Shown here in pieces: positions 7,477 through 14,700 of a stretch of 64,000 nucleotides of DNA. Source of the DNA: Halobacillus halophilus (lineage in GTDB: Bacteria; Bacillota; Bacilli; Bacillales; Halobacillaceae). The stretch is from assembly GCF_020171985.1 (NCBI RefSeq), contig NZ_JAIVAL010000003.1, positions 186,001 to 250,000 on the forward strand, written 5' to 3'. The translations under genes were made by a program, and so were the position numbers. Below the pieces are notes generated by a model that was not told where the DNA came from, did no database searches, and worked only from the letters and a program-made list of their open reading frames with translations. Position 1 is the first letter of the stretch. Every line of letters starts with the position of its first letter.

Positions 7477-8604
7477 TTACTGATAATTAATAATCGCCGG
7501 ATTAGGATCAAGCGTCAGGACCTCTTCCGGAGTTAAGACAGGTTCATCTTTATTATAGAAGATTTTAAATCCGCCATACTGGACCGCTTCATTCCGTACG
7601 AACTTACGATAGAGCGACATCTTCGTTGAGGCAGGCCCCCACCCATCATAGTTCAAGGCGACTTCTATATTATCTGTAGGCTGAATAGCTTCTTTGTTCG
7701 TCAGCGCTTCATCCATAAACTGGTGCACAAGCACAATCTTATCCGGCAGGTCGTTTTCTTCGACGAGCTTCGAGAGGTAATCGACCGCTTCCTGCACTTC
7801 CGCTCCATTTACCTGTCCAAGATCGATGCCCGGGGTTTCCCCTTCCTCGACGTGGAATTCGGTATCAATGGCGAGGTGGACATACGGAAGCTTCAGCCAT
7901 TTCTCAAGCAGTTTTACCTGGTGAAGGACAGAATCTGTTCCGAGCTGAACATCAAGCATCAGTAAAGCATCGTTTTCTTTAGCGAGCTTGGCATACTCAT
8001 CAATATGTTCAGGCGGTGTTCGGGTATAGTGCTTTCCATCTGAACCCGGATCTCGTTGAGCGACGGTTGAAATCAGCTCAATGGTTGGAATAGCGGGACG
8101 TTCGGGATCAGCGTTCGAATAGGCTTGCGTCTGTTCTTTTAACTTTTTCATAAGAGCATCGGGTTCCATTTCCCCGAGAATCCCCATATTGGTCGAGTTC
8201 GGGTGTCCATAGTAAGCGACCAGTCGATGATCCTTTAACGGGCCATCGGTCTTGTCTTCGGCTCCTTTAACGAGGGTCTGGCCCACTGGAATCATTCGTT
8301 CGCGTTCGCCTCCATGCGCTTCGACTTTCGGCATCTTCGCAAGCTGTTCTTCCGACATACTCTCTTTCAGAGGCTGGGCATCTTCAGCCGGCTCGATCGG
8401 CTGATAAGGCTGCTTCGGCTTCTTTTCTTCTTTCTTCTTCTCTTCTGAAGATTCATCTTTTTTCTGCTTATCTGAGGAAGCTTCCTCAGATGAAGGATCT
8501 TCTTTCTCAATCTGATCGGTGCTTGTGGAAGAGCTCTCCTCTGTACAAGCGATTAGGAAAAAGACCAGGAGAATGGCAGAGAAAAGCAGGCTTACTTTTT
8601 TCAC
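7477..8604 (-). CDS. Putative lipoprotein with TIM-barrel-like body
   Basis: A 375-residue lipoprotein with lipobox FLIAC (Cys20), a long Ser/Glu/Lys-rich linker to about residue 70, then a compact domain. The domain has alternating strand patterns such as HRLVAYYGHP, ALLMLDVQLG, YVHLAIDTEFHV and KIVLVHQF, which suggest a glycosidase-like alpha/beta barrel; no catalytic residue can be assigned. GTG at 8604 is preferred over GTG at 8613, which almost touches the AAGGA site. A 3' fragment of the same gene lies at 5190-5350. The function is unknown. Confidence 0.75.
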   Translation of the reverse strand: MKKVSLLFSAILLVFFLIACTEESSSTSTDQIEKEDPSSEEASSDKQKKDESSEEKKKEEKKPKQPYQPIEPAEDAQPLKESMSEEQLAKMPKVEAHGGERERMIPVGQTLVKGAEDKTDGPLKDHRLVAYYGHPNSTNMGILGEMEPDALMKKLKEQTQAYSNADPERPAIPTIELISTVAQRDPGSDGKHYTRTPPEHIDEYAKLAKENDALLMLDVQLGTDSVLHQVKLLEKWLKLPYVHLAIDTEFHVEEGETPGIDLGQVNGAEVQEAVDYLSKLVEENDLPDKIVLVHQFMDEALTNKEAIQPTDNIEVALNYDGWGPASTKMSLYRKFVRNEAVQYGGFKIFYNKDEPVLTPEEVLTLDPNPAIINYQ

Positions 8605-8714
8605 GTTACTCACTTCCTTGTATGAATATTTCGCACAATCTACAACTCTATGTATCTTCTACAGCTGATAGCAGCGTCATATTCCACATATTAACATAAT
8701 TAGAGAAAAAATGA

Positions 8715-8740
8715 GTTTATTTCACATAATTGAAATAAAC
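8715..8740. promoter_or_regulatory. Perfect inverted repeat, candidate operator
   Basis: GTTTATTTCA (8715-8724) and TGAAATAAAC (8731-8740) form a perfect 10-bp inverted repeat with a 6-nt spacer. It lies in the divergent promoter region between the lipoprotein gene and the SDR gene. There is no T tail, so a dimeric repressor site is more likely than a terminator. Confidence 0.55.
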
Positions 8741-8887
8741 GTAATACTTACTACTTTTTTACCTCAACCTCGTGCACCCAATCCCATCCCCCAAAATGAA
8801 CATTCGCACTTTCCGCCCCTCTAGTTTTACCCTTTTCCAATAGTGGAAAATATAGACTGGTTCTTTTTAAAAAATAGGAGGGGTAGC

Positions 8888-9631
8888 ATGAAATTACAAG
8901 GTAAAGTTGCGGTCGTTACAGGTGGTTCTAGCGGGATTGGCGAAGCAGCGGTGAAGGATTTCTGCGAACAGGGCGCGAAGGTAGTGATTGCCGATTTGAA
9001 CGAACAGGGAAGTGAATTGTCCAGCCAGCTAAATGACCAGGGATATGAAACCGTGTTCCAAAAAACGGATGTCACGTCTGAGGAAGATATTAAGAATATG
9101 GTGCAGACGGCCGTCGGCACATTCGGTTCACTGGATATTCTATTTGCGAATGCCGGCATTGGAGATGCCACCCCTGCGCACGAGCTTTCCTATGAAGAAT
9201 GGAAAAAGCTCATGGATGTAAATATGAACGGCGTGTTTCTATCCAACAAATATGCGATCACGCAAATGCTTGAACAGGAAAACGGCGGAGCAATCGTTAA
9301 CAACGCTTCGATTCTGGGACACGTTGGCCAGGATTCAGTAACCTCTTACGCAGCCGCTAAAGGCGGCGTCGTCAACCTTACCCGCACATTAGGGGTCACC
9401 TATGCGAAAAACAACATACGCGTAAACGCGGTATGCCCAGGATACGTTGAGACGGCAATCTTAGAAAACGCGGATGATGAGATGCGCCAGGGTCTCGCGG
9501 GAGCTCATCCGATTGGACGCCTCGGCCGTCCAGAGGAAATTGCCAAAGCGGTCAGTTTCCTTGCGAGTGATGACGCATCCTTTATGGTTGGGGCCAATAT
9601 GCTCGTGGATGGCGGCTATACGGCTCAGTAA
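8888..9631 (+). CDS. Short-chain dehydrogenase/reductase, FabG/glucose-dehydrogenase type
   Basis: A classical SDR of 247 residues. TGGSSGIG (about 12-19) binds the nucleotide, NAG and a YAAAK motif form the active site, NAVCPGYVETA follows, and the protein ends in the family's MLVDGGYTAQ. IADLNE after the second strand suggests NAD rather than NADP because of the Asp. AGGAGGGG lies 6 nt ahead of the ATG at 8888; a longer open frame upstream has no binding site. It is a single-gene unit with a terminator. The substrate cannot be told. Confidence 0.88.
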   Translation: MKLQGKVAVVTGGSSGIGEAAVKDFCEQGAKVVIADLNEQGSELSSQLNDQGYETVFQKTDVTSEEDIKNMVQTAVGTFGSLDILFANAGIGDATPAHELSYEEWKKLMDVNMNGVFLSNKYAITQMLEQENGGAIVNNASILGHVGQDSVTSYAAAKGGVVNLTRTLGVTYAKNNIRVNAVCPGYVETAILENADDEMRQGLAGAHPIGRLGRPEEIAKAVSFLASDDASFMVGANMLVDGGYTAQ

Positions 9632-9673
9632 GGCTTTGAATTCATTGAACAAATTTCCCCAGCATAAAGAAAC

Positions 9674-9708
9674 GGAGGAGCTGCCTTTTGCAGGCAGCTC
9701 CTCCTTCT
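9674..9708. terminator. Terminator between convergent SDR and symporter genes
   Basis: GAGGAGCTGCC (9675-9685) pairs with GGCAGCTCCTC (9693-9703). The stem serves the SDR gene on the + strand and may also serve the symporter on the minus strand. Confidence 0.8.
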
Positions 9709-9718
9709 ATCTATAACT

Positions 9719-11278
9719 CTACCCTGTATGGGAACGCTCATTTTTCCCTTCAGGTTCCTCCTGAGTCGTGGACCTCATCTTCTCCAGCACTTCTCTGGTA
9801 GAATCACTGATGTCCGCCTCAAAGTAAGGTTCATAGGCCTCAAGCGGTGCTTTTTTCGTAAAGTAAACGGCAATAAGCACTCCAATCAATGATGCCGTAA
9901 CCGCGATGACAAATGGCAGTCCATACCCCATGGCCTTCGCTGCCACATACACCACAGCCCCGATGATGATTCCGGCATAAGCTCCTGCCCGATTCATCCT
10001 CTTCCAATACAGCCCCAAGAACACAACAAGGAAAAATGCTGCACCAAAACCGCCGTACACATAGACAAAGCCCATAGCCAGGAACCATGGTGGATTAATA
10101 GCTAATAGAACGGCTGCAGTTGCAATTCCAAATATACTGAAGCGAAGCCAGTTCTTAAACTTCTTCTCACTGATTCTTTTCGGAGCAATGTTCAAGTACA
10201 CATCATAATAAAGAGATGTGGCGCAGTGAAGAAGCATCGAATTCGCCGTGGAAATGGCGGCTGCGCAGATAGCTACCAGCGTAATGCCTCCGATAATAGG
10301 CGGCGTGTACTGCTGGATAACTAAAGGGATGATATAGTCCGTCGTTTTATCGACAGGTATACTCGGCACGAGAACTTTTGCCCCGAGACCAATCACGATC
10401 AGTGGCGTCATAATGAAAATCAACACAACAATCGTACCCAGGACCTGTAAAATCGCCACTTTGACATTTTGAGGAGCCAGCATCCTCGTGACCCAGTGAG
10501 GAGACGAAGGGGTTCCTAACGAATTTGATATAAAAATGGAAAGTAATGCCCCAATACCAAACGTTCCAAAAGGAGACAGTAAAATTCCCTCTTCAAGCTC
10601 CGGCCCTCCTACATTCGTCGGTGCCGTAGTCGTCGCCAGGGTATCTAATATACTGCCGATTCCTCCCGTCAGCGACCAGACCACACCGCTCGCAAGTAAT
10701 ACGCCGACCATAATTAGAATCGTGTTCAAGGTATCTGTGGCGGCTACAGACCAGAATCCGCCCACACTTGTAATTAAGATAAATAATAGGAATCCGAAAA
10801 TCGCAATTTTATAATCAATGCCCGTAATACTTGAAAAAACAATCCCAAATCCAGTCACCTGAATATTGACGAGAAGCAAATAACCGATAAACATTAATAT
10901 ACCAACAATCGCCTGCAATGTACTTTTCTTCTGAAAGGGTTCAAACCTATGTCTAATAAATTCCGGAAACGTTCTGGCCGGTTTTTCAGGTCTTCTGATT
11001 TTGTAAGCAACAATTGGGATTAAGGCTCCACCAAAACACCAGCCGGCTACCCAGCCAATGACAGCCGCTACCCCTGAGCTATACAAATAACCAGGGACTC
11101 CTATGACAGATGCCACACTTACCCATGTCGCTGCTGTGGTACCGATTCCAAGCAGAAGCCCCATTCGGTGTCCACCCGTTGTATAATCATCGATCGACTC
11201 TGCTTTTTTAAGACTTTTTACATTTGCCCATATAAGAAATAAAACATAAAAACTAAATACGAGAATATACCATATCAT
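9719..11278 (-). CDS. Sodium:solute symporter (SSF family), S-box controlled
   Basis: A 519-residue membrane transporter with about 13 hydrophobic segments. Family marks are SIDDYTTGGHRMG after the first helix, FPEFIRHRF in the loop, and the NTILIMVGVLL and AAAISTANSMLLHCATSLYYD stretches. SSF proteins use the sodium gradient to take up sugars, amino acids or organic acids. A SAM-I riboswitch upstream means the operon is switched on when S-adenosylmethionine is low. The likely cargo is therefore methionine or another sulfur metabolite; that is inference from regulation, not from the protein. A 44-residue membrane protein precedes it by 26 bp. Confidence 0.88.
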   Translation of the reverse strand: MIWYILVFSFYVLFLIWANVKSLKKAESIDDYTTGGHRMGLLLGIGTTAATWVSVASVIGVPGYLYSSGVAAVIGWVAGWCFGGALIPIVAYKIRRPEKPARTFPEFIRHRFEPFQKKSTLQAIVGILMFIGYLLLVNIQVTGFGIVFSSITGIDYKIAIFGFLLFILITSVGGFWSVAATDTLNTILIMVGVLLASGVVWSLTGGIGSILDTLATTTAPTNVGGPELEEGILLSPFGTFGIGALLSIFISNSLGTPSSPHWVTRMLAPQNVKVAILQVLGTIVVLIFIMTPLIVIGLGAKVLVPSIPVDKTTDYIIPLVIQQYTPPIIGGITLVAICAAAISTANSMLLHCATSLYYDVYLNIAPKRISEKKFKNWLRFSIFGIATAAVLLAINPPWFLAMGFVYVYGGFGAAFFLVVFLGLYWKRMNRAGAYAGIIIGAVVYVAAKAMGYGLPFVIAVTASLIGVLIAVYFTKKAPLEAYEPYFEADISDSTREVLEKMRSTTQEEPEGKNERSHTG

Positions 11279-11304
11279 TTGTCAGTAACTTCCTTCCTGC
11301 CAGC

Positions 11305-11439
11305 TTATTTATACTTAAAGATTCGTCCAGTGGCTCCCCACCGTTTCACGCCTGATTTTTCCACTCTGTAACAGAGAAAAGTACCTAATAGGAAGGAAAA
11401 AATCATCGTTCCCACCCAAACCATCATCGCTAAAAACAT
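11305..11439 (-). CDS. Tiny membrane partner of the SSF symporter
   Basis: A 44-residue protein with one membrane helix (MMVWVGTMIFSFLLGTFL) and a basic tail (YRVEKSGVKRWGATGR). The ATG at 11439 is chosen because GGAGG lies 6 nt ahead; an upstream frame to 11517 would begin inside the terminator stem of the riboswitch. It lies between the riboswitch and the symporter and is probably a small accessory subunit, by analogy to the small subunits of other sodium symporters such as MetS with MetP in corynebacteria. Confidence 0.72.
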   Translation of the reverse strand: MFLAMMVWVGTMIFSFLLGTFLCYRVEKSGVKRWGATGRIFKYK

Positions 11440-11503
11440 GGCCATCCTCCTTTTTTTCAGGGTTTTGTATTCAACCTGTTCCTGCCCTCCTTTTTCAAAA
11501 AAT

Positions 11504-11534
11504 AAAAAACCCTTCACTCACGATGAGAGAAGGG
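11504..11534 (-). terminator. Riboswitch-controlled terminator
   Basis: CCCTTCTCTCA-TCG-TGAGTGAAGGG on the minus strand is followed by TTTTTT. The CTCTCATC in its 5' arm can instead pair with the GATGAGAG end of the aptamer, the usual S-box switch. Confidence 0.92.
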
Positions 11535-11564
11535 CTTTATGTAACCATATTATGGATACCACTT

Positions 11565-11676
11565 GCTCTCTCATCTTCGGAACAGCTTTCGCCTTCCTCT
11601 GAAATTGGCACCGTGCATGAATCAGCCGGTTGCCGAGGCTTCACAGGGTCAGTCCCTCTGCCTCTCTAGATAAGAA
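11565..11676 (-). promoter_or_regulatory. SAM-I (S-box) riboswitch
   Basis: The minus strand carries the full S-box signature in order: CTTATC, AGAGAGGCAGAGGGACTGA, CCCTGTGAAGCC, CGGCAACCGG, GGTGCCAATTTC, a GGC-GAAA-GC hairpin region and the closing GATGAG that forms P1 with CTTATC. The distances match the Bacillus consensus. The downstream genes are the small membrane protein and the SSF symporter. High SAM should favour the terminator at 11504-11534. Confidence 0.97.
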
Positions 11677-11708
11677 AATTCTTAATATTCAAATGTTAAT
11701 TAGATAAC

Positions 11709-11736
11709 ATTCTATCATACACCTCTGGTTCGTCAA
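11709..11736 (-). promoter_or_regulatory. Promoter of the S-box operon
   Basis: On the minus strand TTGACG (11736-11731) and TAGAAT (11714-11709) are separated by 16 bp, ending about 33 bp before the aptamer. Confidence 0.65.
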
Positions 11737-11817
11737 TTCATTATTCGAAATTAGTAAAAATCATATACAAAAAATGAATAGAGAAAACAATCGTACCTAT
11801 TCTCTAAATCAGGAAGT

Positions 11818-12372
11818 TTACTTCCATATTCTCTCACAGCCTACGAACTGATCAGCCTCAAAAGAAAGTCTGTAGATATCTGGCATCGAAAGCTTCTTCC
11901 AAAACTCATAATCATATTGGTTATCCAAGTAATTCATGGTGAGAACCATAATATTACCATGCGTACCGATGGCGACATTTTGATTTTCATATGTTTCTAA
12001 TACGTTGTTCAAGGCTCTAATGCCTCTTTCCTGGGCATTCACATTTGATTCTCCGCCTTCCCAAGCAAAACTTGGCTGAGCCCAAACCTTTTGAATAGCT
12101 TCTTCAAAGTTATCCGCTCCTCCCTCTATTAACTTCCTTTCTTTGAAACCATCCATTATGTGAATGTCCTGTCCGAGAGCAGAAGCTAATCCTTCAACAG
12201 TCTGTATGGCCCTTGCATAAGGACTCGAGATCACGTGCTCGATATTCTCTTCTATAAGTCGTTCGCTAACTTTAGCCGCTTCCCTTGTTCCTTCCGCTGA
12301 TAACGGCCTGTTTAATTCGTCTGGTGTATAGGTAGAATGAGCGTGACGCACCATATAAATATTTGTAGTCAT
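11818..12372 (-). CDS. Histidine phosphatase (phosphoglycerate mutase-like)
   Basis: A 184-residue member of the histidine phosphatase superfamily. The phospho-accepting His10 is in RHAHS, Arg54 in SSPYARAIQT is the second anion-binding residue, and His138 in GTHGN completes the pocket. The motif is RHAH instead of the commoner RHGE, so it is a generic phosphatase rather than a cofactor-dependent mutase. AGGAGG lies 6 nt before the ATG. It stands alone; the substrate is unknown. Confidence 0.87.
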   Translation of the reverse strand: MTTNIYMVRHAHSTYTPDELNRPLSAEGTREAAKVSERLIEENIEHVISSPYARAIQTVEGLASALGQDIHIMDGFKERKLIEGGADNFEEAIQKVWAQPSFAWEGGESNVNAQERGIRALNNVLETYENQNVAIGTHGNIMVLTMNYLDNQYDYEFWKKLSMPDIYRLSFEADQFVGCERIWK

Positions 12373-12518
12373 GGCAGCCTCCTGAATATCGTCATATTGT
12401 TTCCGCAGATTTCAATTGAATCTTTCTGCTCCCGCATTAGCACCAAGCGTTGCTGCGACCCTTAATCTTATGTAAAAAATATAAATCTTTACTCACGTTG
12501 TTAGTTCTAAAACGTACT

Positions 12519-12896
12519 CTAACTAAATCGGCTTACCAATATAATATTAATCCCTACAAAGAGGATAAATAGAAAAGCACTGCCATATATGTAACGTTTT
12601 TTCTCCCGGCTCCACCATAGCGCCAAAGTCATAAGGGCAAATACAACGATAAGCACTTGATTTTTTTGAAGCCTGTCCTGCTTTTGAAATAGGTTAAGGG
12701 CTTCTTTAGGCTTGCCGTGAAAGGTCTGTTCACTGATTTTCTTACCATACCAATTGTAACTAATCACCTGGCGGGTTGAAGTTTCCTCTATGAACTCTAA
12801 TTTCTTAAAACCTAGCACAGGAAGTTCAATAGAAAAAATAAACAGTAAAGCACCTATCATAAAAACGAATAGTTGAGCTGCTGTCTTTCTTTTCAA
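12519..12896 (-). CDS. Membrane protein of unknown function (small-protein cluster)
   Basis: A 125-residue protein with an N-terminal membrane helix, an extracytoplasmic segment of about 50 residues (SYNWYGKKISEQTFHGKPKE) and two C-terminal helices. TTG at 12896 follows GGAGG by 8 nt. It is the last gene of a minus-strand run of four small membrane-protein genes (13667 to 12519) with short gaps, probably one operon. Not recognised. Confidence 0.7.
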   Translation of the reverse strand: MKRKTAAQLFVFMIGALLFIFSIELPVLGFKKLEFIEETSTRQVISYNWYGKKISEQTFHGKPKEALNLFQKQDRLQKNQVLIVVFALMTLALWWSREKKRYIYGSAFLFILFVGINIILVSRFS

Positions 12897-12911
12897 AGAA
12901 TTTTCCTCCTT

Positions 12912-13088
12912 TTAGGATGATGAGGTATTCCCCTTTTTTCTTCCTTCTTCAACCGGAGGCATATTAGTAAGTTTCTTGTCTATATTCTCTAATCGTTTTT
13001 TTACATTTACTAATAATACGATGAGCGTAAGGAACAAAAGCGGAATAACGACAAATACAAACATCGATACCAACTGTCCTGCAACCAT
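12912..13088 (-). CDS. Small membrane protein with coiled tail
   Basis: A 58-residue protein: one long hydrophobic helix (QLVSMFVFVVIPLLFLTLIV) then a charged, probably coiled segment (KKRLENIDKKLTN). The ATG at 13088 is 13 nt from AGGAGG, rather far; an in-frame ATC 6 nt from it is a possible but unproven alternative start. Second-last gene of the small membrane-protein run, 15 bp before the next one. Confidence 0.6.
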   Translation of the reverse strand: MVAGQLVSMFVFVVIPLLFLTLIVLLVNVKKRLENIDKKLTNMPPVEEGRKKGNTSSS

Positions 13089-13140
13089 ACTATTGATCTT
13101 ACCCCTCCTAAAAAAGGTCAAATTCTTCTAGAATTTTAAA

Positions 13141-13419
13141 TTAAGCCATTTGCGACATCAATAACATAGATACGATTAAAATACAGGACATAATAGCAAT
13201 TACTGTACCTAAACCCGCCAGAATCATAAGCTTTGTTCCAGAATTCTTTTCAATGCCGATGATACCCAGAACTACCGACAGAGCCAGAATGATAAATAAC
13301 AACGTAACCAGTAAGGTGAAATGGATTCTAATATAGCCATAGAGGGCTGCATAGAACACGATTATAGGGATGATACTTAGCGATATGGACCAATAACTAA
13401 GCCAACTATTTCCTTTCAC
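13141..13419 (-). CDS. Small three-helix membrane protein
   Basis: A 92-residue protein with three hydrophobic helices and short loops. GTG at 13419 is chosen because AGGAGGG lies 5-6 nt ahead; the longer open frame starts inside that site. Part of the same run of small membrane proteins. Not recognised. Confidence 0.62.
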   Translation of the reverse strand: MKGNSWLSYWSISLSIIPIIVFYAALYGYIRIHFTLLVTLLFIILALSVVLGIIGIEKNSGTKLMILAGLGTVIAIMSCILIVSMLLMSQMA

Positions 13420-13454
13420 GCAAACCCTCCTGCAACTTGAACCTTGATCTAGCC

Positions 13455-13667
13455 TCAACTAGTAATATCTGAACCTTTCTTATTAAAGAAATTAGATAGG
13501 ATTACCATCAATAATCCGATGATGATCAGGGGGACGGAAGCCAATTCTAGTAAACGAGGCGTGCCTTCCATTCCAATAACATCACTAAACGCAAATCCAG
13601 CAGCAAAAATCCATAACCCTAACGAAACAAACCACTTCCCGGCTGGGGTTTTCCTCTTCGTCAACAT
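13455..13667 (-). CDS. Small two-helix membrane protein
   Basis: A 70-residue protein with two hydrophobic helices and a basic end (NFFNKKGSD). GAGGGGG lies 6 nt before the ATG at 13667. It is the first gene of the four-gene run. The 298 bp upstream (13668-13965) hold no other gene I can support, only a short inverted repeat. Confidence 0.62.
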   Translation of the reverse strand: MLTKRKTPAGKWFVSLGLWIFAAGFAFSDVIGMEGTPRLLELASVPLIIIGLLMVILSNFFNKKGSDITS

Positions 13668-13814
13668 TCATATCCCCCTCATAACTAACTCCAATATAAG
13701 AATCAATTCATGACTGCTTCATCAATAAACATATTTACTATTCAGCTTATCAAATTCGCACCCGCATGGAAATTATAACCATGTATAAGGTACTCTTTCC
13801 TATGTATACAGCCC

Positions 13815-13833
13815 ATGGTGTAAAGTACACCAT
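13815..13833. promoter_or_regulatory. Short perfect inverted repeat upstream of the small-protein run
   Basis: ATGGTGTA-AAG-TACACCAT is a perfect 8-bp inverted repeat with a 3-nt centre, about 150 bp ahead of the first gene of the run. The size suits a repressor site. Two ATGTATA motifs lie close by. Its function is not shown. Confidence 0.35.
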
Positions 13834-13965
13834 CGTTGGAGCATCATACCTGTCCGCTTCAAATGAGCAGATCTTTAATTTTTTTCCTTAGTTCATACCT
13901 TACTCTCAACCCCCCCCCTGTTACATCGCCACCCTGACTCCCCGTCAATTCGATGTGATCGTACT

Positions 13966-14235
13966 TCATTTTTTCTTTAAAGATACTAGAAAGATCATTA
14001 AACATAACAGCATACTGTTCGCTAACAGAATCACTAGAAGGAAGAATGAGTTAATAATTCCACTGTTACTGCCTGTATTTTCAGCAAGTTTAATTGCGGC
14101 AGAAAACAATAGAAAAGGTGATGACATCGAGACTAAAATTAAAATCGAGTACTGTTTTTCTTTCTCTTTGAGATAAATAAACCAAACCCAGCCCCCGACT
14201 AACAAAATGAAAGCTGATATATAGACAAATACCAA
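13966..14235 (-). CDS. Three-helix membrane protein
   Basis: An 89-residue protein with three hydrophobic helices. The start is TTG at 14235, with GGGAGGGG 4-6 nt ahead; the longer frame to 14298 has no binding site. The opposite strand is also open for 73 codons but has no start signal and an unlikely composition. Function unknown. Confidence 0.5.
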   Translation of the reverse strand: MVFVYISAFILLVGGWVWFIYLKEKEKQYSILILVSMSSPFLLFSAAIKLAENTGSNSGIINSFFLLVILLANSMLLCLMIFLVSLKKK

Positions 14236-14373
14236 ATAACCCCTCCCAGCCTTTAACAGGTCCAAACAGTTAGTTGGCCCTAGCTCTCTTGATCTCACTC
14301 TATTATTCCAAAGTAAACATAGGCAGGCAATGTGAAAAAAACAATATTCCCACTAACAGCTTAGAAACCCCTA

Positions 14374-14413
14374 CAAAAAAATGTCTTGAAAGCTATGATA
14401 AGCTTTCAAGACA
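14374..14413 (-). terminator. Terminator of the fmdA-fmdB operon
   Basis: A 13-bp perfect stem (TGTCTTGAAAGCT with AGCTTTCAAGACA) is followed on the minus strand by seven T residues. Confidence 0.93.
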
Positions 14414-14419
14414 TTAATT

Positions 14420-14686
14420 CTAATGCCCCGCCTGCCAGGGTCTTGCTGCAGTAGGACGCTTCTGCTTGGCACTCGGCATCTGGTCACGTGTAACAACCCG
14501 TGGTTCCATCCCTCTTTCTACACGCTTTTTCACCTTTGCATCCATTCTTTGAACCATAGGTGCGTGGTAGATCCGCTTCGCTTCCCCTTCACATTCAGGG
14601 CAGTGAGCTGTCTGGGCACCGTTCATCCGAGTAAACCATAATGTAAATTCTCCGCATGTATCACATGCGAATGAGTAATTAGGCAT
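14420..14686 (-). CDS. fmdB: FmdB-like zinc ribbon protein
   Basis: An 88-residue protein with an FmdB-type zinc ribbon: Cys8-x2-Cys11 and Cys29-x2-Cys32 in MPNYSFACDTCG and HCPECEG. The C-terminal half is basic and unstructured. FmdB proteins are encoded next to formamidase genes and are thought to act as regulators. The second of two adjacent ATG codons (14686) is used because it is 7 nt from GGAGG and gives the usual MPNYSF start. It follows the formamidase gene by 14 bp, clearly in one operon. Confidence 0.88.
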   Translation of the reverse strand: MPNYSFACDTCGEFTLWFTRMNGAQTAHCPECEGEAKRIYHAPMVQRMDAKVKKRVERGMEPRVVTRDQMPSAKQKRPTAARPWQAGH

Positions 14687-14700
14687 CATTGAACCTCCAT

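Noticed and set aside
12912-13088. ATC as start codon, 6 nt from AGGAGG
   Set aside because: An in-frame ATG exists only three codons later, so the case is too weak compared with the ATT examples.
13955-14176. 73-codon + strand ORF
   Set aside because: The minus strand has a better start signal and a normal three-helix membrane protein.
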